This document shows, piece after piece, positions 1 to 8,700 of a stretch of DNA of 64,000 nt. The DNA comes from Mangrovivirga halotolerans (GTDB lineage: Bacteria; Bacteroidota; Bacteroidia; Cytophagales; Cyclobacteriaceae). The translations under genes were made by a program, and so were the position numbers. The notes beneath the pieces were generated by a model. That model did not search any database. It was not told the DNA's origin and saw nothing but the letters and a program-made list of their open reading frames with translations. The stretch covers positions 496,001-560,000 of the forward strand of contig NZ_JAPFQN010000003.1 of the NCBI RefSeq assembly GCF_026241165.1, read 5' to 3'. The first letter of the stretch is position 1, and every line of letters starts with the position of its first letter.

Positions 1-715
1 GGATAATACCTATCTGAATAATCCCTACAATTACTAAACCCAGAATAATTGCGATCAGGCCTCCTTTTAAAGAAGACTTATTTTCCCGGTATTTGAAGTA
101 CATTATTAAAGCAAGGGCAGGAATTGTTACAAGGTTCAATAAGTGCACACCAATTGAAAGACCGACCATATAGGCAATGAGTAATAACCATCTATTGGCC
201 ATTCTCTGGTCATCAACAAGTTCCCATTTAAGCATTGCCCAAACCACAAAAGCGGTAAAGAAAGATGAAAGAGCATAAACTTCAGCTTCAACTGCCGAAA
301 ACCAAAAAGTGTCGCTAAAAGTATATGCTAATGCTCCAACTATTCCTGAGGCGATTAGTAGAAATCCTTGTTCTTTAGTTTCCTGGCCTATTTTAGCACT
401 TAGAAGCTTTCTTCCAAATAATACTATTGTCCAGTATAAAAACAATATTGTAAATCCACTGGCAATAACGCTCAGCATATTTATTGAAAACGCAACTTTG
501 GTTACATCATCTGTAAACATGCTGAAAAACCTGCCAAGCATTAAAAATAAAGGAGCTCCTGGAGGATGAGGAACTTCAAGCTTATATGATACAGCAATAA
601 ACTCTCCGCAATCCCAAAAGCTTGCAGTTTCTTCAACGGTCAAAGTATAAACAATGGTGGCAATGATAAAAAGTAGCCATCCCGTGATGTTATTTATCCT
701 TCTAAAATCTTTCAT
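1..715 (-). CDS. DUF2723 family membrane protein, N-terminal part (truncated by window edge)
   Basis: The minus strand is open from an ATG at 713-715 to the window edge, giving the first 238 residues. The start reads MKDFRRINNITGWLLF, then a hydrophobic segment, then TASFWDCGEFIAVSYKL and PHPPGAPLF. The acidic WDCGEF loop after the first membrane helix and the HPPGAP motif are hallmarks of DUF2723, a family of multi-spanning membrane proteins distantly related to GT-C protein O-mannosyltransferases. In that comparison the Asp/Glu pair lies in the catalytic periplasmic loop; transfer activity is inferred from the family. Further hydrophobic segments follow. Family members usually exceed 900 residues, so most of the gene lies outside this window. 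It is a separate unit from the OmpA gene downstream, which ends at 870. Confidence 0.88.
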   Translation of the reverse strand, partial: MKDFRRINNITGWLLFIIATIVYTLTVEETASFWDCGEFIAVSYKLEVPHPPGAPLFLMLGRFFSMFTDDVTKVAFSINMLSVIASGFTILFLYWTIVLFGRKLLSAKIGQETKEQGFLLIASGIVGALAYTFSDTFWFSAVEAEVYALSSFFTAFVVWAMLKWELVDDQRMANRWLLLIAYMVGLSIGVHLLNLVTIPALALIMYFKYRENKSSLKGGLIAIILGLVIVGIIQIGII

Positions 716-812
716 GAATTGTTTTTAGGTTCACTAACTCGGGCGAAAATAAGAAATTATTGAGGATATGTCAGTTAATTCTTGTTAATAATTACTTATT
801 CTATATTAAAAC

Positions 813-842
813 AAAGGACATCCCTGTTTAGAGATGTCCTTT
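813..842 (-). terminator. Rho-independent terminator of the PorE-like gene
   Basis: A perfect 10-bp stem (813-822 with 833-842) with a 10-base loop lies just after the stop of the minus-strand gene at 870. On the minus strand it is followed by a T-rich tract. Confidence 0.8.
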
Positions 843-869
843 CAGATTTTTAGGTAAGCCTTGTTTGTT

Positions 870-3179
870 TTATAACGATTGTTCCTTGTTAAGATCTACA
901 ATTCGAACATCTACCCTTCGACTTTCTTCTTTGGATAAATTTGAATTGTCCACAGCACCATATCCTTTCGCTATGATTCTTCTCCTAACAATTCCTCGTG
1001 TATTGAAGTAATTCAGAACTTCTTTAGCTCTTTCATTACTTAATTTTCTATTTGTTTCTTCGTCTCCATCCTGTGATGCGTAACCTGATATTTCAAGTCC
1101 TAATACAGGGTTGTCATCTATTAATTTGAGCATTTCTGCTAGCTTTTCCTTATCAGATTCTTGCATATCAGCTTCCCCAACATTAAAGTAAATTGACACT
1201 TTTTCATTTAGAAGACTCTCATCATAATCTGATCCGGAAATCTTTTTTCCGTCTTCATCAGATGCTTCTTTTGAAACGTTAAATGTCGGTAAACTGAATA
1301 TTGGCTCTCCATCTATCATGCGCTTTTCCAGACTCTCCTCACCATTCTCATCGTAGTAATATTTCTGAGATGCATGTTGGATCTTATCATTACTTGAGTC
1401 ATCGAAGTCAAATTCTTCTACAGGATTAGTAGCAAACATTATAGTCATAAGGTAATCCAGAGCGATAGTATCAGAAGTAGCAATGATGCCATCCATGATA
1501 TCTAAAAGATCGAGGCTATCACTTTTTATCAGCTTTGCCTCATTTGCCATTCTTGGTGAAATTTTAGTTTCGTTTTCAGTATCATAGAATACGTTGCTCA
1601 CTTTAACCTCCTGACCAACTACCACATCAAATTGCTTTATCGGAGTAAGTAAAATGCGCTGGTATAACTCGTAGAAATATTCCTGATCCGGTACATCAAT
1701 CGCAATAGTGTACGGTAAGTAATTTTCTGATTCAACTATTAGGTCATAGCTTTTTCCCGGAGGAAATATTATTAAATATTCACCTTTTTCATTCGGAGAA
1801 TATACATATTCCACCTTATTTCCTGAACTTTTCTCAACGACTTTGATCTTTGAATTGATTGGGTTCTTAGTTTCTCCATCAAGTATTAACCCTTTAATCA
1901 ATGTCAAAGCAATATTATTTCCTCCCTCTGGCATTTCAAAGAAGTAAATATCCTGTCCACCTTGTCCGCCAATTCGATCAGAAGAAAAGTAGCCTGTTTC
2001 ACCATCTGCAGAAAGAGTGAAATAATTATCATCGGTAGTGGTGTTAATAGGGTATCCAAGGTTAACTGGTGTTTGCCATTCTCCATTTGCTTTCACAGTA
2101 CGGAAGATGTCGCGACCACCCATTGATTTATGCCCTTCACTAGTAAAGAATAATGTTCTTTGATCCGGGTGAATAAATGGGGCCTCTTCATTGTATTCGG
2201 TGTTAACAACAGGGCCTAAGTTTTTTGCTTGTCCCCAGACGCCGTTTTCATTTTTTTCAGACTTATAAATATCAAAACCGCCTATACTACCAGGCCTGTT
2301 ACTTGCAAAATAGATTGTTTTGCCATCTGAAGTTAATGATGCAGCAGTTTCCATATATCGGCTATTGATATTTTTACCTAATGATACAGGTGACTGCCAT
2401 TTACCTTTAATTTTATGTAATGTATAAAGATCTCCAGGATCAGATTCATTTCCCACAAAAACTAAAAGCTGTCTACCGTCAGCAGAAATACCTGCCGTAC
2501 CAATATTGCCAGTGGTTTTAATGTTAATTTCCTCTGGTTTGCCCCAGGTTCCATCATCTTTTTTAGTGACTATAAAGATTTTTTCTTTGGCTCCTTTAGT
2601 GAAAGGGTCAAATACAGTGTATGCCATTACTGACTCATCTGCTGATATTACAGGGTTGTATTCAATGAGGTCAGAATTAACGACTGTGCTAAAGCTTTTT
2701 AACTCAACTAATTTTGGATTTGATAGAAAAGTTTGAGCATTGAAAGCCATTTCTTTATACAGAGCTGCTTTTTTCCTGAGATTATTATTTGGCTTTGCTT
2801 CATCCAGAAATCTATTGAATGATTCTATCGCCTGTACAGGATTTTCATTTCGTAATTCAGCAAGGCCTAAGTACCAGTGTTTTTCAACAGGTAGTTTTCC
2901 TTCATCCTTCTTTACAGCTTTTTCTAAATATTTTAAGGCGTTTTTTTGTCCCTGAACATCAATCAGGTTTGAAAGAGTGACTCCATAGCGGTAAAGAGAT
3001 ACTGCATCGTCAGCACCCATTTCGATAGCCTGTTCATAATACTTTAATGCTTCGTTGTAATTTTCGATCTTGAAGTACTGATCAGCCCTGTATAATGTTT
3101 TTTCAACATCTCCTTGCTGAGCATAAACTGTGAAAGCAAAAAGTAAAAGAATCGTAAAGGTTAAAAAATTGTATTTCAT
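870..3179 (-). CDS. PorE-like T9SS/gliding protein: TPR, PD40 propeller, regulatory-like domain, OmpA
   Basis: A 769-residue exported protein with signal peptide about 1-20 ending YAQ. Domain order is TPR repeats (about 25-150), a WD40/PD40 beta-propeller (about 165-420, with repeated ADG...YFSSDR and DGKTIYFASNRPGS-type blades), a carboxypeptidase-regulatory-like fold (about 425-510) and a C-terminal OmpA peptidoglycan-binding domain (about 655-765, motifs LEISGYASQDGD, LSNERA and ESRRVDVRIV). This is the domain order described for PorE, a periplasmic component that ties the type IX secretion core to peptidoglycan. The minus-strand neighbours are a Ste24 protease and PorP/SprF, and the divergent gene is a large T9SS cargo. 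That suggests a dedicated accessory module rather than the core machinery, since PorKLMN are absent here. It could be a paralog of the true PorE. Confidence 0.85.
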   Translation of the reverse strand: MKYNFLTFTILLLFAFTVYAQQGDVEKTLYRADQYFKIENYNEALKYYEQAIEMGADDAVSLYRYGVTLSNLIDVQGQKNALKYLEKAVKKDEGKLPVEKHWYLGLAELRNENPVQAIESFNRFLDEAKPNNNLRKKAALYKEMAFNAQTFLSNPKLVELKSFSTVVNSDLIEYNPVISADESVMAYTVFDPFTKGAKEKIFIVTKKDDGTWGKPEEINIKTTGNIGTAGISADGRQLLVFVGNESDPGDLYTLHKIKGKWQSPVSLGKNINSRYMETAASLTSDGKTIYFASNRPGSIGGFDIYKSEKNENGVWGQAKNLGPVVNTEYNEEAPFIHPDQRTLFFTSEGHKSMGGRDIFRTVKANGEWQTPVNLGYPINTTTDDNYFTLSADGETGYFSSDRIGGQGGQDIYFFEMPEGGNNIALTLIKGLILDGETKNPINSKIKVVEKSSGNKVEYVYSPNEKGEYLIIFPPGKSYDLIVESENYLPYTIAIDVPDQEYFYELYQRILLTPIKQFDVVVGQEVKVSNVFYDTENETKISPRMANEAKLIKSDSLDLLDIMDGIIATSDTIALDYLMTIMFATNPVEEFDFDDSSNDKIQHASQKYYYDENGEESLEKRMIDGEPIFSLPTFNVSKEASDEDGKKISGSDYDESLLNEKVSIYFNVGEADMQESDKEKLAEMLKLIDDNPVLGLEISGYASQDGDEETNRKLSNERAKEVLNYFNTRGIVRRRIIAKGYGAVDNSNLSKEESRRVDVRIVDLNKEQSL

Positions 3180-3270
3180 ATTATATGAGATATGAATTAA
3201 TTAATGTACTGCAATATTAATGATAACCTGATACAAAATTTATTTAATATGATGGATAAACTTACAAGGG

Positions 3271-4515
3271 TTAAGAGGCATTTAAAGCTTTAATCCGCTT
3301 AATTAGTGGCGGATGTGAATAATTCAGCCATACATAAAAAGGATGAGGGGTCAGATTTGACAAGTTATCAGAAGACAATTTTTTAAGTGCAGTAACTAGA
3401 GGCCCTCCCGAATAAGTGGTTTTAGCATAATGATCCGCTTCAAACTCATTTTTTCTGCTGAAAATGTTCATGCCTATACCTAAAACAGCTGATATCGGGC
3501 TATAGAGCAGACTAAATGTGATTAGATTAATATGAATACTTAAGGAATCCGCTCCCAGTGCCTGTGATAATTCAGGTAAAAAGATCAATTCTTTCATAAT
3601 AAAAAGCATCAGACCGGTTTGAAGTATGCTTAGAATCAAACTACCAATGATGTGTTTCTTCTTAAAATGCCCTACTTCATGTGCAAATACTGCAGTCAGC
3701 TCTTCTACTGAATGGTTTTCTATAAGAGTATCGTATAATACTACTTTTTTATTTTTACCAAAACCTGAGAAAAATGCATTTGCTTTGGTCGATCTTTTAC
3801 TTCCATCGATCACAAAAATGTTTGTAAGAGGGAAATTTACTTTTTTGCTATAGTTTTCGATAGAGGTTCGCAACTCTCCGTCTTCCAATGGTGTGAACTT
3901 ATTGAATAAAGGCATTACCAATGTGGTATAAAACATATTCATGAAAATTATGAATACGGTTATTACGATCCAGAATATCCACCAGAAGTCTGTACCTAAT
4001 TGATACAATAAAAATAAAAGTGCTCCAAGTAAAATACCTCCCAGGAGAGCTCCCAGAAGATAGCCTTTTATTTTATCAGTCCAGAAGGTTTTTTGAGTTG
4101 TCTTATTAAATCCGAACTTTTCTTCTATCACAAATGTATGATACCAGGAAAATGGGGTTGAGATAAGATCAGAAGCAATAAAAAGTATTCCAAAAAAAAC
4201 CAGACCCTGAACGATGGGTGAAAATGTAAAATGAGATTGGAGGTAACTGTTTAATTCACCAAAACCTCCTAATCCAATAAACAATACAGTAACTATCAAA
4301 GAGAAACTACCACTTATCCAGCCGAACTTGTAATTGGTTCTTCTATATTCCTTGCTTTTCTGATATTGTTCTTCACTAAAAACATCTTTCAGATCTTCAG
4401 GAACTGGTTTTTCACCGTGTTTTAAATTTATATAAGAAAGGGTCTTTTCAAATATGAAGCCCAGAATTATTAATGCTAATATTATTATCAGCAATACCTG
4501 CGGATCGATATTCAT
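3271..4515 (-). CDS. M48 family Ste24-type zinc metalloprotease
   Basis: A 414-residue polytopic membrane protease. The zinc motif HEVGH is at 279-283, and a downstream NEFEAD (about 356-361) supplies the third ligand. Hydrophobic segments lie near 5-25, 65-85, 102-120, 150-172, 178-200, 290-315 and 330-352, matching Ste24/CAAX prenyl protease 1 in length and layout. Bacteria lack prenylated CAAX proteins, so the role is probably membrane protein quality control. I chose the ATG at 4513-4515; the frame continues upstream to a TTG inside porP, which would add nine residues, but the family alignment starts at the ATG. It sits 11 bp after the PorP/SprF gene and 91 bp before the PorE-like gene, so the three may share a transcript. 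Confidence 0.88.
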   Translation of the reverse strand: MNIDPQVLLIIILALIILGFIFEKTLSYINLKHGEKPVPEDLKDVFSEEQYQKSKEYRRTNYKFGWISGSFSLIVTVLFIGLGGFGELNSYLQSHFTFSPIVQGLVFFGILFIASDLISTPFSWYHTFVIEEKFGFNKTTQKTFWTDKIKGYLLGALLGGILLGALLFLLYQLGTDFWWIFWIVITVFIIFMNMFYTTLVMPLFNKFTPLEDGELRTSIENYSKKVNFPLTNIFVIDGSKRSTKANAFFSGFGKNKKVVLYDTLIENHSVEELTAVFAHEVGHFKKKHIIGSLILSILQTGLMLFIMKELIFLPELSQALGADSLSIHINLITFSLLYSPISAVLGIGMNIFSRKNEFEADHYAKTTYSGGPLVTALKKLSSDNLSNLTPHPFYVWLNYSHPPLIKRIKALNAS

Positions 4516-4526
4516 TTTTATCAAGT

Positions 4527-5534
4527 TTAAAAGTTTGGACAAGGAACAGACATTACGCTACGCGGAGGTCTGTAAGGGTGGTCGCGCATTTTAAACAGAT
4601 AGTTTATGGTTATTTCATGTGCTCCACCGGCATCAAGGCCGACTTTAGACATGGTGAAATCAAAAGAGTAACCAATTCTAAGGTTTTCATTTGGCATCAG
4701 TCCAACCAGACCAACAATGGATTCAGTAAGATTAATTCCTCCGTCACCTTCGATTGGTAGACCGCGATACCATACACCAAGGACCAGAGGTTCTAATGTT
4801 GCATAAGTTCCGATATCTAACTGTTGAAAGTTCCCCTGACGTTTGTACTGGAAAGTAGGAGTAATATTTCTTTCTCTGCCAGAGCGGTTGTTTGCAAAAG
4901 GAAGAACATATCCACCGTGAACAGACATTTTAATTGGTAATCTGCTTGTTTCATCCCCAAGAATACTTTGATCAGGAGTAGTCAGGTGGTGAGCAGAAAA
5001 TCCAACAAAGAAACTTGATGAATATAAAAGGCCACCCAGTCCTAAATCGAAATAATTAACGTTATTTCCGGTATTAAGTGATTCTGCTGATTCCTGACTT
5101 ATAAATCCATTTTGATCAAATTGATCTCCAAAAGTTAGCTCGGTGAAGTTTACACCTCTTATCACGTAACCAATATCGACACCCGGTCTGAATACCAGAT
5201 TATCATTTAGATAGAGTTCGTAACTATAAAGAGCATTGATCGAGGTGGAAGTCAACCCTGAAAGACCTTCGCGATCACGTTGGATCATCAAGCCGACTGA
5301 ACTGTAGTATTTTTCAATATATCCGTCAAAATAGGCTGAATAGCTTTCGAAAGTAGCATTTATCGAAGGCCATTGAGAACGATAAATAACGCCTATCCGA
5401 CCCATATGATGAGAACCTGTAAAAGCAGGATTAAGGTATAAATTATGAGAATAAAATTGAGAAAACTGTGGGTCCTGTGCACTAATCGTCAGGGTCACCA
5501 GAATTCCGGTTATTATCAGAAAAAATTTATTCAT
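4527..5534 (-). CDS. PorP/SprF family type IX secretion outer-membrane protein
   Basis: A 335-residue outer-membrane beta-barrel with signal peptide MNKFFLIITGILVTLTISA followed by QDPQFSQFYSHNLYLNPAFTG. That start is the hallmark of PorP/SprF proteins. The rest is alternating beta-strand sequence ending in NYLFKM and a short proline-rich tail. SprF in Flavobacterium johnsoniae is required for secretion of the adhesin SprB, and PorP/SprF paralogs are commonly encoded beside the T9SS type B cargo they serve. Here the divergent neighbour at 5797 is exactly such a cargo, so this copy is probably its dedicated partner (inference). It is first in a minus-strand set with Ste24 and the PorE-like protein. 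Confidence 0.9.
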   Translation of the reverse strand: MNKFFLIITGILVTLTISAQDPQFSQFYSHNLYLNPAFTGSHHMGRIGVIYRSQWPSINATFESYSAYFDGYIEKYYSSVGLMIQRDREGLSGLTSTSINALYSYELYLNDNLVFRPGVDIGYVIRGVNFTELTFGDQFDQNGFISQESAESLNTGNNVNYFDLGLGGLLYSSSFFVGFSAHHLTTPDQSILGDETSRLPIKMSVHGGYVLPFANNRSGRERNITPTFQYKRQGNFQQLDIGTYATLEPLVLGVWYRGLPIEGDGGINLTESIVGLVGLMPNENLRIGYSFDFTMSKVGLDAGGAHEITINYLFKMRDHPYRPPRSVMSVPCPNF

Positions 5535-5796
5535 CAGGTCAGCTATTTTATTGTTTCCGTGACTTTGCTCTTCAAATTACGTTAATTTAAAAACGTAAAA
5601 TTAATAATTGGTAAGCAAAATATTTATTTAGTAAACGGCACAATTTTTGTACCAATTTTAATAAATTATTGTAATCTTTCATACAAAAAAACATATTCAA
5701 AGTAAACTAGTTGACAAAACTATAATTATCAATACTTACAATACGTTTTTTTGTTATATTTTCGTATAAATTCCTCTAACCGGAAATTGATATAAT

Positions 5797-8700
5797 ATGT
5801 ATTTACTTTCATTTTTTAGATTTCATAAAATCACACCAGCATTAGCGATATTCTTTATAATCGCTTTTTCAGGGGTGAGTCAGGATCTCTCAACCAGTAT
5901 ATGGTATTTTGGAAATAGCTCTGAGTTTATTTCTTTCTCTGGTGGAGATTTCCAATTAAATAGTGGTCAAACACCTCTTGGTTCAGGTGGATCGGCAGTA
6001 TTAACTGATCCTCAAACTGGCCAGGTTTTATTTTATACTGATGGTAATCTGATAATAGATGCAGATGGTAATCAAATGGCGGGTGTAATGCCAGGTGGAG
6101 ATAATTCTTCCACCCAACCAGTGGCTATTATTCCAAGGTTAGGGGAGCCAGAGCAGTATTATGTTTATTATATCAAAGGTGGGGAGGTTTTATATGCGAT
6201 AGTAGATATGTCTTTACCGGGCAATGGAACAGCTGCTGAACCACTAGGGGAAATTATATCTATTGATAATCAGCCTTCAACACCATTGACAAACCGATCA
6301 GGGGCTTTACTGGTGGTTTCAGATGATTCAGGAGGATATTACCTTCTTACACAAGAAGCTAATACGAATACCATTACTGTTTCTTCTATCGACTTAACTG
6401 ATGGAATAGTGTCTTCACAGGATGTTTCTTTTCCTTCACTTAATAATTTTACAGTTGATAGTTTTGCGTTTCACGGGCCAACCGGGAAACTGGCTGTCAA
6501 TACTGGGGGTTCGTTGCCCAATCCTTTTATTGCAGATATTGACCTTGGTACAAATACCATAACATTCGATGAATATATAATGAACTTAAATTCAAAAGGT
6601 GGAGAAGCTGTAAGTATGGCGTGGTCTCCATCCGGAAGGTTTTTATATATATCTTTTGATCACGATACAGGCGCGGATAATATGTACAGGTACGATATGC
6701 AGAATCCGGATGTATTGATGACCGGGTTGTTAGATAACCTGAATCAGACAGTTAATCAAACACTGGGAGTGGGACTCGGTCCTGATGGGAATATGTATTT
6801 TCTTGGAAGAACTGGTTCAGGAGCTGTAGATGCATACCGATTTAATAATCCGGATAGTACAAACTTCTTTTTCGATGTTGAGAGACTGACAACATTATCT
6901 GGTTCAGGATTTGATGGAAGTGGATTCCCTCAGTTTGGTGGATATAACCTTGCTAATCCGAATTTAAGTTTTGGGTATACTCGTGCGTGTTCAGAATTAG
7001 AAACTTTCTTATATCCTGAGTTTGAGAGATCTCCAGATAGTATTGTTTGGTCTTCTAATGGACAGGTATTAAGCAGGGAGATGATTCCAAGAATTATTTT
7101 TGATAGTCCGGGTAATGTAAATGTAACTATGACTGCCTGGTATGGAGGCGATTCGGTAATGACAAGCCTTCCTGTTGCTATTCAGGATTCCCAGGGACTG
7201 ACTGCTCAATTACAAGATACAACTATATGCCCCGGAACAATTACACTTGACCCAATGGCGAGTGGAGGTTCAGGCAATTTTTCATATTACTGGTCTACAG
7301 ATGAAACTTCTCCTACCATAGATGTTGATAGTTCAGGAGTTTATTGGGTTACAATTCAGGATGAAATAACAGAATGCGCCACTTCTGCTCGGTCACAAGT
7401 GACAGTAGTTGGTGATACTTTGAATGAGCAGGATTCCTACTGGTTTTTTGGCGATGGAGCAGGGGTATATTTTGATTTTGAAACCGGACCAGAGGTTTCA
7501 CCCGGAGGTCTGACTAATAATTTATTAGGAGGAGATACTTATGTTGATAATTTGGGTCGAGTCTGGTTTTATACTGATGGAGTGAATGTCTATAATACAT
7601 TCGGTATGGACAACTCGATAAGCCATGATTTTATGTCTGGTGGTACTTCTATTGAAGATGGTGTAGCATCACAATCAACTATTATTGTTGATGTTCCGGG
7701 TGATGAATCGATGAAATACATTTTTACTACTGAACCCTATGGTTCGAGTACAGATGGTACTTATAGATTAGGAATGACTTTGGTTGATCTCACTGAAATT
7801 CAAAATACTCAAATAGGTGAGGCCGTAGCGACTGAACAGTCATCTTATCTTTTTAATGATGTTACAGATGCACTTGCGGTTTCCAATGGAGATCGATGGG
7901 TGATCGCTCACGAATTAGAAACAAATAGTTTCCTTGCCTGGGAAATAACAGCGGAGGGTGTCGGTGAGCCTGTTAAATCTCAAGTGGGATCAGTTCATGG
8001 AACAGGTTCTACCGGAGAAATGGAACTGTTTTTAGGCGGAATGGTAGACAGTACGGCGGTTAATTGGTTAGCAACTACGGTACCAGGAGAAAATGCGGTT
8101 GAAATATTTCAGTTTGATGATTCAACAGGTGTTATATCAGATCCGGTAAGAATAGATCTCGGTTCTACACCTTTTGGACTTGAATTTCATAGTGGAGGTA
8201 GAAAGCTTGCAATTTCAACTAGTGATGGAACGGTTTATGAAATTGATCTCACATCTTTTGATGCATCAGAAATCCAAGCTTCATTAACAGCTTTAAATGC
8301 TACTGGTTCTGCACCGGGAGGTAGTGTTGGAGCTTTGCAAACAGCTCCTAATGGAACTATTTATCTTGCAATAGAAGGGCAATCGCAATTATTTCCTGTG
8401 ATTGCAGCTGATACCGGAATGGTATCTACAATTAATTTTGACCAGGGATTAGATGTCGGTGGAACTGTAGGTAAAAAATTACCCAGGAACAGACAGGGAG
8501 GAGTTAGTTTAGGGCAAGCTCCGTCTATTGTGAGCGGGCCGGCGTGTTTTGGTTCACCTACATTATTTACTGGTAATTATCGATATGATATAGATACTTA
8601 TACCTGGAATTTCGGTGATGGTAATACATCAACAGAGCAGAATCCACAACATCAGTATTCTGCACCAGGAGATTATATTGTTACATTAAGACTAACCAGG

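Noticed and set aside
5711-5762. Promoter for the giant T9SS cargo gene (TTGACA at 5711 and TATATTTT at 5755)
   Set aside because: The spacing of about 40 bases does not fit the Bacteroidota -33/-7 pattern and the -7 element is imperfect.
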